Assembly (NCBI GenBank): GCA_021793215.1
Contig: JAJYTE010000011.1
Location: 1-59,502, forward strand
Source: Bacillota bacterium
GTDB lineage: Bacteria; Bacillota; Sulfobacillia; JAJZYS01; JAJYTV01
Reading direction: 5' to 3'
DNA length: 59,502 nucleotides
The notes below the pieces were generated by a model. That model did no database searches. It worked only from the letters and a program-made list of their open reading frames with translations, and had not been told where the DNA came from. Made by a program: the position numbers and the translations under genes. This document shows, piece by piece, positions 8,262-16,342 of this stretch. Position 1 is the stretch's first letter; the number at the start of each line of letters is the position of its first letter.

Positions 8262-8450
8262 GTGAACACATCGCTCGCCCAGACCGGGATCAGCTCGCTG
8301 CCCATCCTGTTCGGCGCCGTGGCATGGCTCGTCGCGCGGCAGAACGGGACGCGCGGCGGAGTGCCCGCGTTCCTCTGGGGTCTCCTTCTGGGGCCCGTGG
8401 GACTCGCCGTGGTGGCGCTGGTCTTCCGCGGGGACGCCCGCACGCACTGA
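8262..8450 (+). CDS. Small two-helix membrane protein, function unknown
   Basis: This short frame encodes about 62 residues with two hydrophobic segments, LPILFGAVAWLVA and AFLWGLLLGPVGLAVVALVF, separated by a basic glycine-containing loop (RQNGTRGG). The chain ends soon after the second helix. GTG at this position has GAGG 8 nt upstream; two further in-frame GTG codons lie just before it. It follows the thioesterase gene by 38 nt and is followed by a strong terminator, so it is probably the last gene of that transcript. I do not recognise a named family. Confidence 0.6.
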   Translation: MNTSLAQTGISSLPILFGAVAWLVARQNGTRGGVPAFLWGLLLGPVGLAVVALVFRGDARTH

Positions 8451-8462
8451 GTACCTGGGCGC

Positions 8463-8500
8463 AGTGGAGCGCCGCCGGACATTCCCGGCGGCGCTCCACT
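8463..8500. terminator. Bidirectional terminator hairpin between convergent genes
   Basis: A perfect 16 bp stem (8463-8478 pairing with 8485-8500) closes a 6-nt loop. It lies between the rightward small membrane protein gene and the leftward acyl-CoA dehydrogenase gene, so it can serve both. Only a short T stretch follows on the plus strand. Confidence 0.8.
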
Positions 8501-8529
8501 TCTATGTACCTCCCCACCATGCTGGCGCC

Positions 8530-9675
8530 CTAGACGCCGGCAGCGATCGCCTGTGCGACCTCCATCAGCTGGTCGTCGCCCGTGCCGTAGGCGAGGCGCC
8601 CGCCAACCGCGTCGCGCAGCCACATCTCGAGTGGGAACTCCTGCGTGAAGCCGTAGCCGCCGAACGCCTGCACGCCCGCGCGGGCGGCCGCTACCGCCGT
8701 CTCCCCGGCGAGGTAGACCGCCTCGGCCGAGGAGACCTTCGCGCTGCGCTGCGCGTCGAGGTCGCCCGCCGCGCGGTAGACCATCAGGCGTGCGGCCTCG
8801 ATGCGCAGCCGCATCTGGGCGAGCTGCCCGCCGACCTGACCGTGCTCGATGATCGGCTTGCCGAACGTCTTGCGGCTGCGGGCGTACGCGCTCGCCTCCT
8901 CGTAGGCGGCGCGGGCGGTGCCGACGAGACCAGCGGCCGCAAGCGTCCGCCCGAGCGCCACCACCGCCGCCGCCGTCTCCCCCCCGTCCGCCGCCCCGAG
9001 GCACGCTTCCTGCGGCACCTCGCAGCCGTCGAGCTCGACCTCGGCCAGCTCGAGCGCGCGAAGACCAGAAGTGTCGATGCGGCCAGAAGCCCGCAGACCA
9101 GCGGCACCCCGCCCCACGGCGAAGAGTCGCTCGCCGTCTTCGCCGCGCGCGCGCACGATCGTGACCTCGGCTGCCCTGCCGTTCGCGACGAAGGTTTTGC
9201 GCCCCGTGAGCCGCCACCCGCCGGCAGTCGCGTCGGCCGTCGCGGGCGAAGCGCCAGCCTCACCGTCCGCCACCTGCGCGTCAGTAAGCGCCAAGGCGCC
9301 GAGCGTGAACTCCTCGGCGCCGCACAGGCCGCCAAGCAGCCGCGCCTTCTGGGCGTCGTCGCCGGCGCGATGCACCGCGAGCGCGCAGAGCGCCTGCGTC
9401 GCGATGCCGAGCGCGAGTCCGAGGTTGCCCCAACCGAGTTCCTCCATCATGGCCACCTGGCAGAGCGCCGACACACCAGGCCCGCCGTACTCCTCCGGCA
9501 CGTTCGGTGCCCAGAGCCCCACCTCTCCCGCCTCGCGCAGCACGCCCTGCGGTGGATTGCCTCCACGGTCCGCCGCAGCGCCCGCCGCCCGCAGCCTCTG
9601 GCTGGCGAAGTCGTGGGCCACGTCGCGCAGCGCAACCGCGTCCAGGGGGAGTCCCTCCGAGAAGTCGAGTGCCAA
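8530..9675 (-). CDS. Acyl-CoA dehydrogenase family protein without the usual catalytic Glu
   Basis: About 381 residues cover the three acyl-CoA dehydrogenase domains: an N-terminal helical part, a beta domain (FTLGALALTDAQ, then GRKTFVANG) and a C-terminal domain with ARSRKTFGKPI, QAFGGYGFTQEFP and LAYGT. In typical members the last motif is YEGT, whose Glu is the catalytic base; here the aligned residue is Tyr (near 363). The alternative base position used by isovaleryl-CoA dehydrogenase also appears not to be Glu. The enzyme may be inactive alone, use another base or catalyse a different flavin reaction. The TTG start is chosen because GGAGG lies 7 nt upstream; GTG codons at 9690 and 9705 are alternatives. 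Confidence 0.85.
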   Translation of the reverse strand: MALDFSEGLPLDAVALRDVAHDFASQRLRAAGAAADRGGNPPQGVLREAGEVGLWAPNVPEEYGGPGVSALCQVAMMEELGWGNLGLALGIATQALCALAVHRAGDDAQKARLLGGLCGAEEFTLGALALTDAQVADGEAGASPATADATAGGWRLTGRKTFVANGRAAEVTIVRARGEDGERLFAVGRGAAGLRASGRIDTSGLRALELAEVELDGCEVPQEACLGAADGGETAAAVVALGRTLAAAGLVGTARAAYEEASAYARSRKTFGKPIIEHGQVGGQLAQMRLRIEAARLMVYRAAGDLDAQRSAKVSSAEAVYLAGETAVAAARAGVQAFGGYGFTQEFPLEMWLRDAVGGRLAYGTGDDQLMEVAQAIAAGV

Positions 9676-9787
9676 ATAGACCGCCTCCACCCTAGAGGAT
9701 GCCACGACGCGACGAATGGCGAAATAGCGGCTGCGAAACGGCCCTGGGCGGGTGCATGCGCGCCTCTCGCCACTTGGCGGTTCGGCG

Positions 9788-10678
9788 CTACCTCACCGCT
9801 GCCACGCGCCGCGCGAGGGAGGCGGCCGTCGAACTGGCGGTCGGTTCCGGCGCGGGCGTGAGCGAGAAGGGCGCCGTCGAGACGGTCACGAGGGTGCCGA
9901 TCTGCAGTTCATCGAAGATCCGCTGCGCAACGCCCGTCGGCACTTCGACGCAACCCAGGCTCTGGGGGTAGCCGTAGCTCTGGCGCACGAACCCGTGAAC
10001 GGCGTCGCCGCCATGGAAGTAGCTGATCCAGTGCACGGGGTCGGCGTAGGGGGTGCCGTTCAGGCTCTTTCCGCGCATCACCTGGTACGTGAGGCGAAGG
10101 TAGACGGGGTAGGTGCCGTCCGGCGTCGCCGCTCCCGCCACGCCGGTGTTCGTCAAGGACTCCGAGAGAACGCCGGATGGCGACCAGACGGAGATGCGCT
10201 CGGGCGAAGCGGTCGAGACGTACACGTAGGTGAAGGCGTGCGGGTCCGTCCGTCCCGCCGCAAGGTCGCCGCCCAGCGCCCGCCAGAGCGCGGGGGTGGC
10301 GGAGCCCGTCGCCAGCAGCCCGTGGTCCGCCGCGAAGGTCATCAGGGCGCTGCGCAGGAGCTGCGTGTCCACACCCGGCTGGAAGAGGGAAGCGATCTGC
10401 GGCGGGACGTCCGCCGCCGCGTAGTAGAACGACTGTCCGTTCCAGCGCACAGGCAGGTAGCCGAGGCTCGCCAGATCCTCCTGCAATCGCAGCGTCGGCG
10501 ATACGGCAACGACTGCCGCGGGTCCCCCCGACGCCACCGGCCGCACCCCGCGTCGCGCGGCGATCGCGCGATGCGGCGCGGCCTTCGCAGCGGGCTCAGC
10601 CGAACCGTAGGAAACGAGCGCGCAGACACCAAGGCTCAAGGCCGCGACCGCGGCGCGGCCAAAGATCTTTCTCTCCAT
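9788..10678 (-). CDS. Secreted L,D-transpeptidase (YkuD domain)
   Basis: The 296-residue protein starts with a signal peptide or membrane anchor (MERKIFGRAAVAALSLGVCALVSYG is basic then hydrophobic). A peptidoglycan-binding-like helical region (about 60-125) follows, then the YkuD catalytic domain from about 145. The catalytic motif is visible as HGGDAVHGF followed by SLGCVEVP. The usual form is SHGC followed by R or N, so the His and the following basic/polar residue are replaced here. Such enzymes form 3-3 cross-links or attach proteins to peptidoglycan outside the membrane. It is divergent to cydA, with 93 nt between the two start codons. Confidence 0.85.
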   Translation of the reverse strand: MERKIFGRAAVAALSLGVCALVSYGSAEPAAKAAPHRAIAARRGVRPVASGGPAAVVAVSPTLRLQEDLASLGYLPVRWNGQSFYYAAADVPPQIASLFQPGVDTQLLRSALMTFAADHGLLATGSATPALWRALGGDLAAGRTDPHAFTYVYVSTASPERISVWSPSGVLSESLTNTGVAGAATPDGTYPVYLRLTYQVMRGKSLNGTPYADPVHWISYFHGGDAVHGFVRQSYGYPQSLGCVEVPTGVAQRIFDELQIGTLVTVSTAPFSLTPAPEPTASSTAASLARRVAAVR

Positions 10679-10771
10679 ACTGTCTTCTCTATGTCGCGGC
10701 GGCGGGCGCGGCGCCGTGATCCGGGTCAATTCGCAGCGGTCCGGAGAGACTTCCTGTGAGGTGCTGCCCGA

Positions 10772-12070
10772 ATGTCGAACCTGATGGCCGCCCGCGGGCA
10801 GATGGCGTTCACGCTCGGTTTCCACATGATCTTCGCCGCGTTCGGCGTCGGCTTCCCCCTGCTGCAGGTCGTCGCCGAGGGCATCTACCTGCGCACCCGC
10901 CAGGAGCGCTACCTCGCCCTCGCCAAGGCGTGGGGCAAGGCGAACGCCGTGCTCTTCGGCGTGGGCGCCGTGAGCGGCACGGCGCTCGCCTTCGAGCTCG
11001 GCCTGCTCTGGCCGCGCTTCATGCGCCTGGCGGGCTCCACGATCGGCATCGGCTTCGCGTCGGAGGGTTTCGCCTTCTTCGTCGAGGCCATCTTCATCGG
11101 CCTGTACCTGTACGGCTGGGGCAGGCTGTCCCCGCTCGCGCATTGGCTCACCGGCATACCGATCGCGATCGCGGGTGCCGCCTCCGCCGTGCTCGTCGTC
11201 GGCGTCGACGCCTGGATGCAGCACCCGAACGGCGTGAAGGCGCTGCTCTCCGACCCTTCGGCGGTGGCGCCCGGTCCGATGCTCTTCGGCAACCCGCACT
11301 GGCCCGTGATGGCGCTGCACGCCACCGTCGCCTGCTACGCCGCGACCGCATTCAGCCTGGCTGCAGTCTACGCGTGGGGCATGCTGCGCGGGCGGCGCGA
11401 CGCCATGCGCAGGACCGCCCTGCACCTCGCCATGATCCTCGGGACTGCGGCCGCCATCGCGATGCCGCTGACCGGCGATCTGAGCGGCAAGGCCGTGGCG
11501 AGGTTCCAGCCTGTGAAGCTCGCCGCCATGGAGTCGCAGTTTCGAACCCAGGCCGGCGCGCCGCTGCGCATCGGCGGCTGGCCCGAGCCGCAGCGCCGTG
11601 CGGTCGTCGGAGCGCTCGAGATCCCCGGCGGGCTCAGTTGGCTCGCCTACGGCAGCGCAGGCGCGACCGTGCGGGGCCTCTCCTCGGTCCCGACACGTCT
11701 GTGGCCGGATCTGCCGCTGACGCACGTCTCCTTCCAGCTGATGGTCGGCGCGGGAACGGCGCTCGTTCTGCTCGCGCTCTGGTACTGGGTTGCGCGCCGG
11801 CGCGGCTTCACGCGCCCGCTGCTCTGGGGACTCGTCGCCGGCGGACCGCTGGCGTTCCTCGCGCTCGAGACGGGCTGGATCGTCACGGAGGTGGGCCGTC
11901 AGCCCTGGATCATCTACGGCGTGCAGACGACCGCCGCCGCGGTCACGCCGATCGGGGGACTCTGGGCCTACTTCCTCGGCTTCGTCGCCCTCTACGCGCT
12001 GCTCGGTGCAACCGTCGTATGGCTGCTGCGCCGCGTCGAGCACGGCCGATGGGCGGCGCAGGCCGCGTGA
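10772..12070 (+). CDS. cydA: Cytochrome bd ubiquinol/menaquinol oxidase subunit I
   Basis: The 432-residue membrane protein is the haem-bearing subunit of cytochrome bd, which reduces O2 to water using quinol. It starts ARGQMAFTLGFHMIFAAFGVGFP, with the His of the high-spin haem region. It includes LHATVACYAA (low-spin haem His) and the conserved GRQPWIIYGV near 370. The quinol-binding loop region FQPVKLAAMES is present, but the chain is shorter than E. coli CydA (522 residues), implying a short Q loop, as in CIO-type enzymes. cydB follows with a 4-nt overlap. The ATG is preceded by GAGGTG. No cydCD genes are in the window. Confidence 0.93.
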   Translation: MSNLMAARGQMAFTLGFHMIFAAFGVGFPLLQVVAEGIYLRTRQERYLALAKAWGKANAVLFGVGAVSGTALAFELGLLWPRFMRLAGSTIGIGFASEGFAFFVEAIFIGLYLYGWGRLSPLAHWLTGIPIAIAGAASAVLVVGVDAWMQHPNGVKALLSDPSAVAPGPMLFGNPHWPVMALHATVACYAATAFSLAAVYAWGMLRGRRDAMRRTALHLAMILGTAAAIAMPLTGDLSGKAVARFQPVKLAAMESQFRTQAGAPLRIGGWPEPQRRAVVGALEIPGGLSWLAYGSAGATVRGLSSVPTRLWPDLPLTHVSFQLMVGAGTALVLLALWYWVARRRGFTRPLLWGLVAGGPLAFLALETGWIVTEVGRQPWIIYGVQTTAAAVTPIGGLWAYFLGFVALYALLGATVVWLLRRVEHGRWAAQAA

Positions 12071-13125
12071 GCGGGCCGCAGCTCGCGGACGCTGCTGCGG
12101 TCCTCGCGCTGTTCGCCCTCACCGCCTACGCCCTGCTGGGTGGAGCCGACTTCGGCGGCGGCGTATGGGACCTCTTCGCGTCGGGGCCGCGCGCCCTGGA
12201 GCAGCGCGCCGCGATCGCCCGCGCGATGGGTCCCGTTTGGGAAGCCAACCACGTATGGCTGATCTTCCTCGTAGTCCTCCTCTTCACCGCCTTCCCGCCC
12301 GCCTTCGCCGCGCTGGTGATCGGGCTCTTCCTGCCGCTCCACCTCGTGCTGCTCGGCGTGGTGCTGCGCGGCGCCTCCTTCGTCTTCCGCGCGCACGGAG
12401 CGCTGAGTGGGCCGCGCGCACCGCTGCAGCGGACGTTCGGCGCAGCCTTCGGCGCGGCGAGCGCCGTCACGCCCGTGCTGCTCGGCGCGGCGCTCGCCGC
12501 GATCTCGAGCGGCGGCGTCCGTTCGCCGCGCGGCTCCCTCGTGGCCCCTCCACTCGCATCATGGCTCACGCCCTTCGCCATCGCGACCGGCCTACTGACG
12601 CTGGCGCTCTGCGCCTACCTCGCGGCCGTCTACCTGACGCTCGAGACCCAGGGGCGCCTGCGAGCGGACTTCCGTCGCAAGGCCATCTCAGCCGGTGTCG
12701 CGCTGCTCGTGCTGGCGATTGCGGACCTTCCTCTGATGGCCGCGTGGGCGCCTCGACTCTACTCCCGCCTGGCGAGTCCGTCGGCGGCGCCGCTTCTCGC
12801 CGGCGGCACCGCCCTCGCCGTCTGGTCCATCGCGGCCGTCTGGCGGAGTCGCTTCGAGGTGGGACGCGTGCTCTCCGCTCTCTCCGGGATCGCGCTCCTC
12901 TGGGGCTGGGGCTTCGCGCAGTGGCCCTTCGTGATCTACCCGGACTTCTCCATCGCCCGAAGCGCCGCGCCGAATCCCGCCCTGCGGGACGTGTTCTACG
13001 CGGTGGGGGTGGGCGCGTTGCTGCTTGGACCCTCCCTCTATCTTCTCTTCCGGGTCTTCAAAGGCAGGAACCCCGCAGCCGGCCGACCTCCGCGCCCGCG
13101 CCCCCATCCGCGCCCGGCGCGGTGA
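12067..13125 (+). CDS. cydB: Cytochrome bd oxidase subunit II
   Basis: About 352 residues with eight or more hydrophobic segments match CydB, which pairs with CydA to make cytochrome bd. Family features include YALLGGADFGGGVWDLFA near the N-terminus, ARAMGPVWEANHVWLIF (the conserved EANHVW) and GWGFAQWPFVIYP near residue 280. The GTG overlaps the cydA stop codon (GTGA), a typical coupled start, and puts the first helix about ten residues in. An ATG 18 nt earlier is an alternative. The C-terminus is a proline/arginine-rich tail. Confidence 0.9.
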   Translation: MSGPQLADAAAVLALFALTAYALLGGADFGGGVWDLFASGPRALEQRAAIARAMGPVWEANHVWLIFLVVLLFTAFPPAFAALVIGLFLPLHLVLLGVVLRGASFVFRAHGALSGPRAPLQRTFGAAFGAASAVTPVLLGAALAAISSGGVRSPRGSLVAPPLASWLTPFAIATGLLTLALCAYLAAVYLTLETQGRLRADFRRKAISAGVALLVLAIADLPLMAAWAPRLYSRLASPSAAPLLAGGTALAVWSIAAVWRSRFEVGRVLSALSGIALLWGWGFAQWPFVIYPDFSIARSAAPNPALRDVFYAVGVGALLLGPSLYLLFRVFKGRNPAAGRPPRPRPHPRPAR

Positions 13126-13240
13126 GACGCAGAATCTCCCGCATCGTGCAAGTGCGCGGCATTTTGCCGCAACACTCCGTACCGTTCCTGTAGAGCTGAT
13201 GCCCATGTTCCCGTCCCCGTAGGGGGAAACGGCAGCCACG

Positions 13241-14434
13241 CTACCCTGCTGCGCTGGCGCGGGCCATCGCGCGGTGGCCCAGCGAGAGGGCGAAGACGAC
13301 CGCCGCGATGAAGTCGACCGCCGCCATCGCGCCGAACAGTCCGACCTTCCCGCCTGCCCCGAGCGCCAGTCCTCCGGCGAACGGCCCGATGGCGAACGCG
13401 AGCCCGACGACGATGTTCTGCAGTGTGAAGAAGGTGGCGCGCTGGTCTTGCGGCGCGAAGCGCGCGACGACCTCCTGCTGCACCGGTGCCAGGAGCACCT
13501 CCCCGATCGTGAAGAAGACGTTCGTCGCGATCCAGGCGATCGGCGCCCCGGCCAGGATGAAGGCCGCGTTCGCCGCGCCGTAGATCAGCGCGCCGCCGAG
13601 GAATCCCACGATCAGCGGGCGTCCCTCCTGCCAGCGGCTGAGGAAGGGCTGCAGGACGACCACCGTGATCGCGTTCGCGGTGAGTACGTAGGCGAAGAGG
13701 TGCGCCCCGTTCGCGTAGTGCAGCCCGAGGTACTGCGGCAGCGTCGACTCGATCTGGCTGTAGGTGAGGCCCGTCAAGGCAAGGCCGACGAACGACCAGA
13801 GCAGGACGGGGTTCCTGAGCCCGCGGCCCATGTTCCCGAGGCTCTCGAGCGCGCCCGCGCCCGACGGTCCCTCGCCTGCCGTGTGCGGCAGGAGCGCGAC
13901 CACCGCGGCGATCACGAGCGCCTGGGCGACCGCGGCGAGCAGGAACGGGAGCGGGGATTGGCCCGATCCCACCACCGCGCCGAGCAGCGGTCCGCCGGCT
14001 GCGCCGATGTTCACGGCCCAGTAGTTGTAGCCGAACACCCGCACGCGGCGCTCCTCCGGCGTGAGGTCGGTCAAGAGCGCCTGGTACGCCGGACCCTGCA
14101 GGGCCCAGGCCATGCCGGCGAGGACCTGAAGCAGGGCGAACGCCCAGATCGTGTGGGCGAACCCGAACCCGACGAGCGCCAACAGCTGCGCCGCCGCGCC
14201 CGCGATCAGCGACGGCTTGCGTCCAAGCCGGTCGGAGAGCGGTCCCAGCACGAAGCTTGAGCCCAGGTTCGCGAACGCCGCGAGCCCGATCACGAGGCCG
14301 ACGACGGCCGGGCTCGCGCCGGTGACGCGGTGCATGTAGAGCGCCAGGAAGGGCATGACCATGAAGCGGAACGCGGAGCTGAAGCCGTCTCCGGCGATCA
14401 GCACCCAGACGATGTTCGGTATGCGGCTGCGCAC
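13241..14434 (-). CDS. MFS transporter (drug-efflux-like)
   Basis: The 397-residue protein has about 12 transmembrane helices and the major facilitator signature between helices 2 and 3 (GPLSDRLGRKPSLI, residues about 60-73). The central loop is short. The second half begins around residue 205 (NPVLLWSFVGLAL). It resembles proton-coupled efflux pumps of the MdtH/YfmO type; substrate unknown. The GTG start has GAGGAG 6-7 nt upstream. It converges on cydB with a 115 nt gap that contains only short imperfect hairpins. Confidence 0.85.
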   Translation of the reverse strand: MRSRIPNIVWVLIAGDGFSSAFRFMVMPFLALYMHRVTGASPAVVGLVIGLAAFANLGSSFVLGPLSDRLGRKPSLIAGAAAQLLALVGFGFAHTIWAFALLQVLAGMAWALQGPAYQALLTDLTPEERRVRVFGYNYWAVNIGAAGGPLLGAVVGSGQSPLPFLLAAVAQALVIAAVVALLPHTAGEGPSGAGALESLGNMGRGLRNPVLLWSFVGLALTGLTYSQIESTLPQYLGLHYANGAHLFAYVLTANAITVVVLQPFLSRWQEGRPLIVGFLGGALIYGAANAAFILAGAPIAWIATNVFFTIGEVLLAPVQQEVVARFAPQDQRATFFTLQNIVVGLAFAIGPFAGGLALGAGGKVGLFGAMAAVDFIAAVVFALSLGHRAMARASAAG

Positions 14435-14547
14435 AGGTACTCCTCTTCAGTGGCGGTCGTCGCACGAGCGTGACCGTCAACGTTCTCTGTGAATTCGAAG
14501 TCGAGATCAGTCGGGCGCGAGCGGTGGTGCGAGTCACCGACCGGGGC

Positions 14548-15525
14548 TCAGGACCACCCCATAGAACGCAGGGCCAACATCGCCGCGAAGGCCAGCGCGA
14601 AGCCGGACGGCGGGCCGACCAACCAGCCGCGCACGATGCCGGCGATCGTCTGCCAGCGGACCGTGTCCTGGCCGCGGGCAAGGCCAGCACCCGCCATGGC
14701 GCCCAGGAGCGCCTGGTTCATCGAGGTGAAGTAGCCTAGCGAGACGGCGACGAGCACGACGAGAGCCTGCACCCCCTGCGCAGCGCTGGCCATTGTCAGA
14801 TCGACGCGGACGACGTCGAACGCGACCGTGCGCAGGAGGGGCTTTCCCCAGGTGACGACTCCGACCGCGAGGCCGATGCCTCCGACGGCCCCGGCAAGCC
14901 AGAGGCCCATCACCCCTGACATGATCAGGGGGCCCGTGGCGTTCGAGACGTCGTTCGCGCCCATCGTGAACGAGGCGGCCGCACCGACGACCACGAGGAC
15001 GGTCGCCGCCGTTCGCAGCGCCCTTGCGCCAGCGCCCTTCTCACTCGCGGGGAGCACCCGGTCCCCAAGCCGTGTGAAGGCGTACCCAAGGAGTCCGGCG
15101 ACCGGCGGTGCCAGAGCCCAGAGGATCGCGAGCCGCAGGATCGAGCCCCAGTCCACCCGCTGGCCGAGCGCTAGGGCCGCGCCAACCAGAGAGAAGACGA
15201 GCAGCTGAATGGTCGACGTCGGGATGCGCCGGTACGTGTAGACGGTCGTCAGCAGGAACGCGACCGCGACGACGACGAGGGCGGCGCCGACACCCATCCC
15301 CGGGCCGGCCACGATCCCCCGTCCGACGGTGGCCTCCACGCGGTGCGAGCCGAGGACGGCTCCACCGAGCGCCATCGCCGCCATCAACCAGAGCGCGGGC
15401 TGCAGGCGGATCGATCCAGATCCGTAGGGCATGCCCATGCAGGCTCCGGTGTAGTGCGCGCCCATGCTCCACGCGAAGGCGAGCGCCACGAGCACGAGCA
15501 GGACGGCCCCTGGCGTGAGGTGCAC
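14548..15525 (-). CDS. PiT-family inorganic anion permease
   Basis: The 325-residue integral membrane protein belongs to the PiT (PHO4) family. The signature of the second half, FTMGANDVSNATGPLI, is near residue 190. The matching segment of the first half is diverged to SMGAHYTGACMGMPYGSG, so the usual GANDxANA repeat is present only once; RIPTSTIQ is a family feature of the loop that follows. The substrate could be phosphate, but sulfate or another anion is possible. The GTG start has GGGAGG upstream; a longer frame begins at 15558 without an RBS. It sits upstream of the MFS gene in the same direction, 113 nt apart. Confidence 0.8.
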   Translation of the reverse strand: MHLTPGAVLLVLVALAFAWSMGAHYTGACMGMPYGSGSIRLQPALWLMAAMALGGAVLGSHRVEATVGRGIVAGPGMGVGAALVVVAVAFLLTTVYTYRRIPTSTIQLLVFSLVGAALALGQRVDWGSILRLAILWALAPPVAGLLGYAFTRLGDRVLPASEKGAGARALRTAATVLVVVGAAASFTMGANDVSNATGPLIMSGVMGLWLAGAVGGIGLAVGVVTWGKPLLRTVAFDVVRVDLTMASAAQGVQALVVLVAVSLGYFTSMNQALLGAMAGAGLARGQDTVRWQTIAGIVRGWLVGPPSGFALAFAAMLALRSMGWS

Positions 15526-15724
15526 CGCAGCCTCCCTCTCTCCACGGCAGGGCGACACACGCGGTGCAGCCTTGCCGCGGACACAAAACGTCCGACGCCG
15601 CGCAGGCGCCCTCCTTGGGCTCTAGCGCGCACCGTCGGCAGGGTCAGCGATAGTCCATTCGGGGTGCGGCCGGAAGGTCCCTGCTCGCGCCACAACCTGC
15701 CGGGAGAAGGTTTGGTGAACCCGC

Positions 15725-16342
15725 CTACCCTCGCGTCCTCCCGAGCCACTCCCGCGCGGCGTCGATCTCCTCCATCCCGAGCGCGTGCCCAGCGTCGGCC
15801 CAGTGGAGTTCCACATCCGCCCCACACGCCTGGAGCGCGTCCGCGAGTGCCTGTGCCTCCGCCGCGGGGATCTGGGGGTCGGTGCGGCCCGCCGCGATCA
15901 GCACGCGTGCGCCTCTGAGGTCGACGGGCGCCTCCGGCGCAAGGGGCAGCTGGGCGCGCAGCAGCACGGCGCGGCGCAGGAGGCCCGGGTGCAGGAGCAG
16001 GAGGCTTGCGGCGATGTTCGCTCCGTTGGAGTAGCCCAGGGCGTCGATCTGCGCCGGATCGAGGCCGTGCTCGGCCGCCGCGGCCCGGACGAACGCGGCG
16101 AGCTCGTCGGTGCGGCGGTGAAGATCCTCCTCGTCGAACACGCCAGGAGCGAGACGCCGGAAGAAGCGCGGCATCCCTTGCTCCAGCACCCGACCGCGGA
16201 CGGAGAGGAGTGTCGCATCGGGCGCGAGCGAGCGCCCGAGCGGCAGGAGGTCCGACTCGTCGCCGCCCGTGCCATGCAGGAGCAGCATGGTGCCGGACCC
16301 TTCGCCCGGCTCCATGCGGTAGTGGAACCCGAGGTCCGTCAT
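15725..16342 (-). CDS. mhqD: MhqD-type carboxylesterase/phospholipase
   Basis: The 205-residue alpha/beta hydrolase of the carboxylesterase 2 family has an oxyanion region LLHGTGGDE, the nucleophile elbow GYSNGAN (Ser near residue 109), a catalytic Asp in GRTDPQIP and His in DAGHALG. It overlaps the upstream dioxygenase gene by 4 nt (ATGA). The same order, dioxygenase then esterase, is found in the Bacillus mhqNOD operon, which protects against catechol and hydroquinone-type electrophiles. I infer a similar role. No MhqR-type MarR regulator gene is adjacent. Confidence 0.85.
   Translation of the reverse strand: MTDLGFHYRMEPGEGSGTMLLLHGTGGDESDLLPLGRSLAPDATLLSVRGRVLEQGMPRFFRRLAPGVFDEEDLHRRTDELAAFVRAAAAEHGLDPAQIDALGYSNGANIAASLLLLHPGLLRRAVLLRAQLPLAPEAPVDLRGARVLIAAGRTDPQIPAAEAQALADALQACGADVELHWADAGHALGMEEIDAAREWLGRTRG

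Noticed and set aside
9788-12043. Extension of the L,D-transpeptidase frame to 751 codons across cydA
   Set aside because: The N-terminal part is antisense to cydA and lacks any motif; a signal peptide starts exactly at the ATG at 10678.
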